Source of the DNA: Helicobacteraceae bacterium
Lineage (GTDB): Bacteria; Campylobacterota; Campylobacteria; Campylobacterales; Sulfurimonadaceae
Direction: 5' to 3'
NCBI GenBank assembly: GCA_027063225.1
Contig: JAMOSG010000011.1
Coordinates: 1 to 55,379, forward strand
Length of the DNA: 55,379 bases
In this document: positions 26,905 to 35,276 of the stretch, piece by piece
Numbering within the stretch: position 1 is the first letter of the stretch
Layout: each line of letters begins with the position of its first letter
Notes under the pieces: model-generated
Database searches by the model: none
Seen by the model: only the letters and a program-made list of their open reading frames with translations
Told to the model about the DNA's origin: nothing
Translations under genes and position numbers: made by a program

Positions 26905-28749
26905 TTAACGGTATTTACTATTTTTATACAAATAACTACTACTATAAATATAGCTTAGACCATCTTTTATTATCTCTTCGTTGTTGTTTAGAGGGTTGTT
27001 TTTATAGTTAAAAATTTGCGCTTTTTGACTGGGTTTGAATAAAATATATTTATCTTCTAAAAGGTATGCAAAATTTCTTTTATTTGCTAAAAGAAGAGCA
27101 CTATTTCGCTCAAAACTAAGGACACTTTGCCCCATGGTTGGGAGTGTGTCGCTAATTCCTGCAATATCTAACATAGTTGGAGCAATATCTATTTGAGAGG
27201 CGATTTTATTGTAGTTTTTTCCACCTTTGAAATCATCACTTACAATCATTGCTGCAATTTTATATTTATCTATTGGGACATTGTTTTTTGAATAAGCTTT
27301 AGAGCAGTGATCTGCAACAAAAACAACAATGGTGTCTTTTAAGATTCCACTCTTTTTAAGTCTTGCAACAAACTTTCCAAGTGCATAATCTGCATATTTT
27401 ATACTATTTGCAAAACCAGCTAATGGAGCATCTTTGTAGGGTTTTGTTTTACCTCTTGGGTAGTCAAATGGTTGGTGACTTGAGAGTGTAAGAAGTGTTA
27501 AAAAAAATTGTTTTTTCTCTTTTTGAATCATTTTAAAAGCTTTATCGTAAAGATCTTCATCACAATATCCCCAAGTGCGTTGTTGATATTTTGAAGAGGA
27601 AAAAGACTCTTTACCATAAACATTATCGAATCCATTTGCAAGCATAAAACCTCTCATATTGTCAAAGTTAGCATCTCCGCCATATAAGAAAGTTGTAGAG
27701 TAGTTGTGCTTTTTTAGTGTTTTTGCAACAGTATAAAAATTATGTTGTGCTTTAGAAGCTTTTACATACTCTCTTGTTGGTAATGGATATAAAGAGGTAA
27801 GGATTGAACTTACTCCCCAAGAGGTACGAGTACCAACAGCATAGAGGTTAGTAAAATAGAGTGCATTTTTTGTAAGTTTATCTAAGTTTGGTGTTGTTTT
27901 TGTACCACCTAAATAGCCAATATGGTGCCAACCAAAACTCTCTAAGATAACTAAAATAATATTTTTTTCTTGACTAAAGTGAGATTTTGCAAAGTGTGTT
28001 AAATCGTTTGTGTTATTTGTTATATGGTTTAGTTTTTTTACTCTCTCTAGTGCCACTTGTGTATCTAGTTTTCCATAATTATAAGACTTTTCTTTTTTCA
28101 TGAGGTATAAAGAGTATGCTATGCTAAAAATAGAGTTATTTGCTATCTCATTAGATAAACGATTTTTTGAAAAAGTATAAAAACTTGCATTTGGGGTACT
28201 TTCTCCAATAGAGGAGCGTAGTCCTAAAAAAAGCAAAGCAAGAATAAATGGTAGGGGGATGAGTCGTTTTTTAATATCTCCATAGTGAATATATTGAGAG
28301 AAAAAAAAGAATGATTTATACCCAAGAACAATGAGTGCTAAAAAAAGTAAAACAACATACAATGAGTAAGATTCCCATACCATTAATCCTAACTCTTTGT
28401 AGTTTTGTAGATGTTCCACAAATAAAGCATTGGGCCTAGAGAGAAATTGGCTCATAAATGTTATGCCACTCAATTCTACACCAAAATAAACTAATGTAAG
28501 AAGTGTCATAAAAATTCTTGAGATTTTTATAAAATTTAGTGCAAAGAGTATGGCAAAAATAATACCAAAAAAGCTAAAAGCAATCGTATCCATTCTTGCA
28601 CCATAAAGAAGTGTCAGAGCAATATTATGAAGTGGATTTTCTAAGAATGCAAAACTAAGAACAACTCTAAAAAGTGCACCGATAGCTAAAAAAAATATCC
28701 AAAATAAAAAAAGTGGTTTGTATTGTGTAAAATAGGAGAGAAATTTCAT
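26905..28749 (-). CDS. LtaS-like sulfatase/phosphoglycerol transferase family protein
   Basis: A 614-residue membrane enzyme. About five transmembrane helices (residues 1-190) are followed by an extracytoplasmic alkaline-phosphatase-fold domain. Motifs: the metal-binding start VILESFGWH, a likely Thr nucleophile in GTRTSWGVSS, SSHQPFDYP, and the metal-binding VFVADHCSK. Homologues transfer phosphoglycerol or phosphoethanolamine to glycans or lipids at the outer face of the membrane. The acceptor is unknown. Its SD lies inside a hairpin (see separate entry). Confidence 0.83.
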   Translation of the reverse strand: MKFLSYFTQYKPLFLFWIFFLAIGALFRVVLSFAFLENPLHNIALTLLYGARMDTIAFSFFGIIFAILFALNFIKISRIFMTLLTLVYFGVELSGITFMSQFLSRPNALFVEHLQNYKELGLMVWESYSLYVVLLFLALIVLGYKSFFFFSQYIHYGDIKKRLIPLPFILALLFLGLRSSIGESTPNASFYTFSKNRLSNEIANNSIFSIAYSLYLMKKEKSYNYGKLDTQVALERVKKLNHITNNTNDLTHFAKSHFSQEKNIILVILESFGWHHIGYLGGTKTTPNLDKLTKNALYFTNLYAVGTRTSWGVSSILTSLYPLPTREYVKASKAQHNFYTVAKTLKKHNYSTTFLYGGDANFDNMRGFMLANGFDNVYGKESFSSSKYQQRTWGYCDEDLYDKAFKMIQKEKKQFFLTLLTLSSHQPFDYPRGKTKPYKDAPLAGFANSIKYADYALGKFVARLKKSGILKDTIVVFVADHCSKAYSKNNVPIDKYKIAAMIVSDDFKGGKNYNKIASQIDIAPTMLDIAGISDTLPTMGQSVLSFERNSALLLANKRNFAYLLEDKYILFKPSQKAQIFNYKNNPLNNNEEIIKDGLSYIYSSSYLYKNSKYR

Positions 28750-28780
28750 ATAATTGCCTTTTATTTAAAAGGCAATTATA
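28750..28780 (-). promoter_or_regulatory. Hairpin overlapping the sulfatase RBS and its -10 box
   Basis: A perfect 13-bp inverted repeat (28750-28762 and 28767-28779) with a 4-base loop fills the gap between guaB and the sulfatase ATG. On the minus strand the 3' arm contains AAAGG, the only SD at proper spacing (7 bases). The same arm complement contains TATAAT (28780-28775), which would start transcription near the loop. There is no T-run after the stem, so a plain terminator is unlikely. Confidence 0.55.
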
Positions 28781-28798
28781 CTCCAAAAGGGTAAAAAA

Positions 28799-30253
<1,455 letters not shown>

Positions 30254-30281
30254 TTATTCTTGTTGAATCTCTAAAATTTTT

Positions 30282-30287
30282 GCATTA
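30282..30287 (-). promoter_or_regulatory. -10 box of guaB
   Basis: TATAAT on the minus strand (ATTATA on plus), 38 bases before the guaB start, in the region divergent from the small cytochrome gene. Confidence 0.55.
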
Positions 30288-30360
30288 TATCTTTTTTGTT
30301 GTTAAAAAAAGGTAAAAAAATTTATTTTTTTTCATTAATATTCTCTTAACACTTCTTTAG

Positions 30361-30366
30361 TATAGT
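30361..30366 (+). promoter_or_regulatory. -10-like box of the small cytochrome c gene
   Basis: TATAGT at 30361-30366, 30 bases before the cytochrome start. GAGGAG SD sequence at about 30384-30389 supports the ATG. Confidence 0.45.
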
Positions 30367-30396
30367 TGGAGTCTATTTTTTATTGAGGAGAAAAAA

Positions 30397-30813
30397 ATGG
30401 TTTTAGTTAAAAAAGTTTTTTTAACAACAGCTTTACTATCTGTTTCTTTATTTGCTGCTGATGCACAAACTATTTTAAATGACAATGGTTGTTTTAGCTG
30501 TCATGCAATAGCAAGTAAAAAAGCGGCTCCTGCTTTTAGTGGAGTAGCAAGAAGAAATCAAAGATTTAATGGAGCTGGGGCTAAAGAAGCTATAATGTAT
30601 AGTATTAAAAATGGATCGCAAGGGAAGTATAGACACTTTGCGGGCTTAAAGATGCCAGCTTTTTCACATCTAACACAAGAGGAGCTTAGCAGTGTTGCTG
30701 ATTTTATTTTAGCTCAAGCTTCAAAAGGTGGTAGTTGTAAGGGTGGTGGACAAGGTCATGGCTATGGTATGGGCATGGGCATGGGTATGGGTATGCAAAG
30801 AGGAGGAATGTAA
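30397..30813 (+). CDS. Small periplasmic c-type cytochrome with Gly-Met tail
   Basis: A 138-residue secreted monohaem cytochrome c. The signal peptide ends around LFAADA; CFSCH is the haem site at about residues 32-36, and the axial Met is likely in KMPAFSHLT. This is class I cytochrome c, like the soluble electron carriers of sulfur-oxidising or nitrate-respiring Campylobacterota. The tail is unusual: GQGHGYGMGMGMGMGMQ, encoded by a hexanucleotide repeat. The Met-rich end may bind copper, but that is inference. Confidence 0.82.
   Translation: MVLVKKVFLTTALLSVSLFAADAQTILNDNGCFSCHAIASKKAAPAFSGVARRNQRFNGAGAKEAIMYSIKNGSQGKYRHFAGLKMPAFSHLTQEELSSVADFILAQASKGGSCKGGGQGHGYGMGMGMGMGMQRGGM
30764..30795 (+). 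repeat. In-frame hexanucleotide repeat ATGGGY
   Basis: Four consecutive copies of ATGGGC or ATGGGT (30769-30792), flanked by partial copies, encode the (Met-Gly)n tail of the cytochrome. Copy-number change by slippage would keep the reading frame. Confidence 0.8.
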
Positions 30814-30965
30814 TCGAAGTATTTAGCATTTTTTGATGAGATTGAACCAATTTCACTTTATGATGAATTAACATTCATGAGAAATCCTTTAAAATTAAAT
30901 AATAGCAAGACAAAAATATCTTATTATTAGAGGAGTTTAACAAAGAAGTGTTACCTAAGTATTAA
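30814..30965 (+). pseudogene. Possible remnant of a lost gene after the cytochrome
   Basis: Directly after the cytochrome stop the DNA still reads like protein. One frame gives KYLAFFDEIEPISLYDEL and more, to a TAG at 30928-30930. A second frame, shifted by one base, continues KNILLLEEFNKEVLPKY to TAA at 30963-30965. Together they look like the frameshifted C-terminal 50 codons of an unknown protein, with no start of its own. I do not recognise the family. It could also be chance. Confidence 0.35.
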
Positions 30966-31747
30966 TGGGTAATTCTTTTTTGTTTTAAAGCTTCAAAATA
31001 GCTATTTCCTAGATAGATTACAAAAAAGATAGTTGTAAAAAAGATAGTAAAAGGGATAAGTGAAAGCATATACAAAAGAAGAGTCTTTGCACGTAGAGAG
31101 TTTTTATAAAAATATTCTATCTCTTTTGCTTCCTCTTTTGTACAAATATTTGAGCTAATGTCGTATGTTAATGTTTTATGGAAAAAATAGTACAGGGGAA
31201 TATTGATAACTATAAGGTTAATTCCAGGTACAAGATAAAGAGGAGAGAGTAAAATAAAAAGAAAAACCATTACAAATACCCATTTAACCATTAAAAAGAG
31301 AGACTCAAAAATATTCCCATACCCTTTCATTTCTATATCTGGATAGTGCTTTTTTTGAAGAGCTTTTAAAATGTATGGTGTTAAAAATCCTAAAATAGAG
31401 ATAGCAACAAAAATAGAAAGATAAAGGGTCATTAAAGAACCAACAGTATAAACAATAAATTCTGTAATACCAGAAGTTACAGAGTTATGCAGTAAAAAAT
31501 CAACTATTCCTCCACCTTGAAGTGTAGCATCTGTTTGATCTGTATGTACTACTCCATTTTCCACTGTTGTTTGTACTGTATTTACATGAACAGTTCCTAT
31601 TTTTTCTAGTCCAATATCGGTAAGTATAAAGAAAAAAGTGTACAAAATAGTAACACTTATTAAAAGCGGTAAAAGCGCGAACTTTAACATTTTTGGACTC
31701 AAAAAGTCTTCTATACTTTGTTTAAAAAGTTTTAGTTCATTTTGCAT
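30962..31747 (-). CDS. EI24 domain (CysZ-like) membrane protein
   Basis: A 261-residue polytopic protein with four or so long hydrophobic segments and the EI24 pattern: LPLLISVTILYTFFFI near the N-terminus, and a central GFLTPYILKALQKKHYPD followed by a paired-helix block ending YLVPGINLIVINIPLYYFFH. CysZ relatives carry sulfate across the inner membrane; the substrate of this branch is not known. It is divergent from the transglycosylase gene. Confidence 0.8.
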   Translation of the reverse strand: MQNELKLFKQSIEDFLSPKMLKFALLPLLISVTILYTFFFILTDIGLEKIGTVHVNTVQTTVENGVVHTDQTDATLQGGGIVDFLLHNSVTSGITEFIVYTVGSLMTLYLSIFVAISILGFLTPYILKALQKKHYPDIEMKGYGNIFESLFLMVKWVFVMVFLFILLSPLYLVPGINLIVINIPLYYFFHKTLTYDISSNICTKEEAKEIEYFYKNSLRAKTLLLYMLSLIPFTIFFTTIFFVIYLGNSYFEALKQKRITH

Positions 31748-31782
31748 TGGGATATTTCCTCGTTTTGTAATTGGATTTATTA

Positions 31783-31788
31783 TATAAT
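31783..31788 (+). promoter_or_regulatory. -10 box of the transglycosylase gene
   Basis: TATAAT, 28 bases before the start at 31817. An AAAGGA SD lies at about 31803-31808. Confidence 0.55.
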
Positions 31789-31816
31789 AAAATATTAATT
31801 AAAAAGGAAATTACAT

Positions 31817-33007
31817 ATGATTAAAACATCATTAGTTGTAGCACTTTTGAGTTTTTCTGTGTTTGGGCAGACACTAGAGGAGTTTAAAAAAGAGCAATTG
31901 GGTGGGTATCAAGAGTATAAAAAATCTCAAGAGGAGGCTTTTGCTGCATATAAAAAAGCACAAATGAAAGCTTTTGAGGAGTATAAAAAAGAGATTTCAA
32001 AGGTATGGAAAGATCCTAAGCTTTCAACAAAAAAAGAGTGGGTTGAATACTCACCAGATAAAAAAACAAGAACTGATGTAGATTTTGCAAAAGAGGAAAT
32101 TATAGTGGAGACTATTGCAAAATCTGAAAAAGAGGCACAACAAAAGTTAAAAAAAGCACTTGCTAAAGTTGTTTTGATAGATACTAAGAGAGTTCAAGAG
32201 AGTGACCCTTTAGAGAAGAAGTTGGCAAAAATTAAAAAGCCAAAAGGGATTGTAGATAAACCTGTAAGAGCAGAGCCTATTTTAGCTCCTGTTATTTTTA
32301 AGTCGAAGCCAACAATGCAAAATGTGAAAAAGTTTGTAAATCAACATGTTACATCTAAAAAAGTTGAGGTGGAAAAATCTAAAGTTCCACATGCAAATGT
32401 GTATAGGGTAAAAGTTCAACTCCCCTCAAACACAACAATAAAACGTTCAAAAATTTATGAAGTAAGAGTAAGACGTGAAGCTAAAAAGCAGAATATTCCT
32501 GTACCTTTAGTATTTGCTATTATGCACTCAGAAAGTAGTTTTAATCCACGTGCCCGTTCCCATATTCCTGCATATGGTTTAATGCAAATTGTTCCAAAAA
32601 CAGCTGGAATGGATAGTTACAACTACCTTTACCATAAAAAAAGATTAGTAAGTGGACGTTATTTATACGATTCTACAAACAATATCACTTTAGGAAGTGC
32701 TTATTTGCATATTTTGTACTATAGCTATTTAAGAAAAATCAAAAATCCAGAAAGTAGATTGTACTGTACTATTGCAGCGTACAATACAGGTGCTGGAAAT
32801 ATTGCTTATGCATTCAATAGATATAAATCAAACTTAACAAGACGTCAAAAATATAAAATGAAATATGCAGCAGATGATATTAATGCTTTAACACCAAAAG
32901 AGGTTTATGCAAAATTGATGAAAGATTTAAGATGGGATGAACCAAAACATTATCTGAAGAAAGTTTCAAAAAGGATGGCAATTTACCATAAAATTTATGG
33001 TTTATAA
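31817..33007 (+). CDS. Membrane-bound lytic murein transglycosylase (MltC-like)
   Basis: A 396-residue secreted muramidase. A short signal peptide is followed by a helical repeat region rich in EEYKK-like units (residues about 20-60), then a DUF3393-like MltC domain (VWKDPKLSTKKEWVEYSPD, TRTDVDFAKEEIIVETIA). The C-terminal SLT domain has the catalytic Glu in MHSESSFNPRA, then AYGLMQIVPKTAG and AAYNTGAGN. It cleaves peptidoglycan to 1,6-anhydro products. No lipobox Cys is evident, unlike E. coli MltC. Confidence 0.88.
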   Translation: MIKTSLVVALLSFSVFGQTLEEFKKEQLGGYQEYKKSQEEAFAAYKKAQMKAFEEYKKEISKVWKDPKLSTKKEWVEYSPDKKTRTDVDFAKEEIIVETIAKSEKEAQQKLKKALAKVVLIDTKRVQESDPLEKKLAKIKKPKGIVDKPVRAEPILAPVIFKSKPTMQNVKKFVNQHVTSKKVEVEKSKVPHANVYRVKVQLPSNTTIKRSKIYEVRVRREAKKQNIPVPLVFAIMHSESSFNPRARSHIPAYGLMQIVPKTAGMDSYNYLYHKKRLVSGRYLYDSTNNITLGSAYLHILYYSYLRKIKNPESRLYCTIAAYNTGAGNIAYAFNRYKSNLTRRQKYKMKYAADDINALTPKEVYAKLMKDLRWDEPKHYLKKVSKRMAIYHKIYGL

Positions 33008-33029
33008 AGAGGAGTTGGAGGTTTTAGAA

Positions 33030-33431
33030 TTAATCTAAAACCATCCAAACATAAAGTTCACCAGTCGATTTGTCTTGATAGATATCTTCAATATGAGCTG
33101 TAATAGTAGAAGATGTTTTATATGTTCCAGCTGACTTCACTTTTGAATGGGAACTACCATTTTCTACTGTTTGTGATGTTTCAACAGATAAAGAAACTTT
33201 TACCCCTTGTTGGAGTGAAAGTTCATCCAATGCACGTGTAATTGCAAGTTTTCTTTGTGTAGAAATTCTTTGATCGTACGTTCTTCCCGCAACTCCAATA
33301 GCACCACCCTTAACACCTTTGTTTGGATTGAGAATCCAAGCTGGTTGTCCACCAGCTTGATTGGTACTTGGTTGAGAGTTACAACCAGTTATAACAAAAA
33401 GTAGAGCAATACTAAGAAATAACTTTTTCAT
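33030..33431 (-). CDS. LPP20-family lipoprotein
   Basis: A 133-residue lipoprotein: signal peptide with lipobox ITGC at about residue 17, then PAWILNP and a GAIGVAGRTYDQRISTQRKLAITRALDEL stretch typical of the LPP20 group found in Helicobacter and relatives. The C-terminal half is β-rich. Its start overlaps the stop of the other LPP20-like gene by one base (TAATG), so the pair is co-translated. Function in the family is not established beyond surface exposure. Confidence 0.75.
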   Translation of the reverse strand: MKKLFLSIALLFVITGCNSQPSTNQAGGQPAWILNPNKGVKGGAIGVAGRTYDQRISTQRKLAITRALDELSLQQGVKVSLSVETSQTVENGSSHSKVKSAGTYKTSSTITAHIEDIYQDKSTGELYVWMVLD

Positions 33432-34009
33432 TAGTCAGTTGGGAACTCTTTATCTAAGCTCTCAAGTGCATTTTTAGATTGAAATTGTTGCCATAGAGCT
33501 TGGTCATTTTTAGCACTTGTTTTTACAGCATCTTTAACAACTTTGTTTACAGTTGCTTCAGGAACTGTTACTAAAAGGTAAAGGTTTCCAGCAGGTGATT
33601 GCCATGAATCAATAGCTTTTGAACCTTGAAGGTCAATTTTTGCAACTTGTTTAGATACGGCAGTTGTTACTTTATCTACTGTTTCGTTTGCACCCATACC
33701 AGTTGTTCTTGTAAAAGTTTCTACTTTATCTTTTACTTGAGATTTAATTTGTTGTGCTAAGTCTGAGCGACCATTAGCAAGAGCAACTCTTCTCATATGA
33801 CCCATACCAGCAGCAGACTTTTGAGCAATACCAACACCAGCGTAAGCACCCTCTACCATAGGAACACAAGTCCATTTAGGAGCTAAAACACCATCTTGTC
33901 TACAACGAAAATCTGGCTCCTCTTTTTTAGGCTCTGGAGCAGCTCCACACCCTGTAATAACACTTGCTACAAGACCAGCTGCAGCTAAAGATACAATAGT
34001 TTTTAACAT
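33431..34009 (-). CDS. LPP20-family lipoprotein (larger paralogue)
   Basis: A 192-residue lipoprotein with lipobox ITGC (about residue 21). The mature part has two Cys close to the N-terminus (FRCRQDGVLAPKWTCVP), then AYAGVGIAQKSAAGMGHMRR and the ALANGRSDLAQQIKSQVKDKV helix shared with LPP20-type domains. The C-terminus has SPAGNLYLLVTVPEATV. It is co-translated with the smaller LPP20-like gene downstream, and the two products may form one envelope complex. Confidence 0.75.
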   Translation of the reverse strand: MLKTIVSLAAAGLVASVITGCGAAPEPKKEEPDFRCRQDGVLAPKWTCVPMVEGAYAGVGIAQKSAAGMGHMRRVALANGRSDLAQQIKSQVKDKVETFTRTTGMGANETVDKVTTAVSKQVAKIDLQGSKAIDSWQSPAGNLYLLVTVPEATVNKVVKDAVKTSAKNDQALWQQFQSKNALESLDKEFPTD

Positions 34010-34091
34010 TTATTTCCCTTTAAATATAAGTAAGTTCTATTGTACTGATAAAACTCTTAAGAATCGTTTAGGAGATATTTTATATTGTTCT

Positions 34092-35276
34092 TTATTGTTT
34101 TACAATGGCTTTTGCAGCACTGTATCCACTAGCCCAAGCCCATGCAAAGTTAAATCCGCCACGGCGTCCCACTACATCTATAACTTCTCCACAAAAGTAG
34201 AGTTTGGGATGTTTTTTTGAGTTCATTGTTTTTGGGTCTATCTCTTTTGTACTTACTCCTCCAGCACTTGCTTCTGCGTGGCGAAATCCGTGTGTTTGGG
34301 TTACTTCAAACTTCCAATTTTGGAGTTTATTAACTATCTTTTTAGCAAGTTTGGTATTAAGCTTTGTAGTTGGGTTAATTTGTAACTCTTCAAGGAGAGT
34401 TTTGGCAATTTTTAGTGGTACAAATCCAGCTAAAACTTCAATTAATGTAAAAGAGTTAATGTTATTTTGCATTAAAAGAGATACAAGTTTTTGTGGTGCT
34501 ATTTTTGGTAAAAGATTAAGTGAAATATCTACAACTTGGTAATCCTTGAGTGCTTCACTAGCAAGGTGGGAAATATCTAAAATAGCAAGTCCAGAAACTC
34601 CATAGTTTGTAAAAAGAATATCTCCACTAATAGTTTGCTCTTTTTTATTATTTATAAAAAGTGTTACTTCCCCTGCAAGTTTTATACCTGCGAGTTTTTT
34701 TACGCAACTTTCTTGAAGTTCTAATTGTACAAGTGTTGGGTATGTTGGCACAATAGTATGACCAACCTCTTGTGCTAGAGTGTATCCATCTTCACTTCCA
34801 CCAAGGTGTGATGCTGCTTGAGAACCTGTTGCAATAACAATAGCGTCAAATTTATCTAAAAGGGGTTGTAGCTTTGTAACTCTTTGTTCATAAAGAAAGT
34901 TTACTCCCAAAGATTGTGCATACATTACCATTAAATGGGTAACACTTTTAGCTTCATTACTGAGTGGATAGGCTTTACCATCCTCTTTTATATCTAAAAA
35001 AAGACCAAAGTTTTCAACATAGTTTTGGAATTTTTTAAATCCAAACTCTTCTAAAGCATACGATACAAAATTGCTATCTTCTCCAAAATAATCACTAGAA
35101 GATAGGGTTGTGTTGGAGATGTTACAGCGTCCATTTCCACTTGCTAAAATCTTTTTTGCTGCTTTTGTATTTTTTTCAAAAATAGTTACCTCTAAAGAGG
35201 CCTTTGCACACTCTATGGCACATAAAAGCCCACAAGCACCACCACCAATAATAGCAACACTTTTAGAGGTGGACAA
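34092..35276 (-). CDS. HI0933/YhiN-family flavoprotein
   Basis: A 394-residue FAD-dependent oxidoreductase. The dinucleotide site is AIIGGGACGLLCAIECA at the N-terminus; SGNGRCNISNT, the GEDGYTLAQ-like stretch, and the C-terminal GEVIDVVGRRGGFNFAWAWASG are characteristic of the HI0933 family, whose substrate is unknown. The frame reaches an ATG at 35318 inside mutS2, but a TTG at 35276 has a GGAG sequence 6 bases upstream and puts the start right before the FAD site, so it is preferred. It overlaps mutS2 by 14 bases. Confidence 0.85.
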   Translation of the reverse strand: MSTSKSVAIIGGGACGLLCAIECAKASLEVTIFEKNTKAAKKILASGNGRCNISNTTLSSSDYFGEDSNFVSYALEEFGFKKFQNYVENFGLFLDIKEDGKAYPLSNEAKSVTHLMVMYAQSLGVNFLYEQRVTKLQPLLDKFDAIVIATGSQAASHLGGSEDGYTLAQEVGHTIVPTYPTLVQLELQESCVKKLAGIKLAGEVTLFINNKKEQTISGDILFTNYGVSGLAILDISHLASEALKDYQVVDISLNLLPKIAPQKLVSLLMQNNINSFTLIEVLAGFVPLKIAKTLLEELQINPTTKLNTKLAKKIVNKLQNWKFEVTQTHGFRHAEASAGGVSTKEIDPKTMNSKKHPKLYFCGEVIDVVGRRGGFNFAWAWASGYSAAKAIVKQ

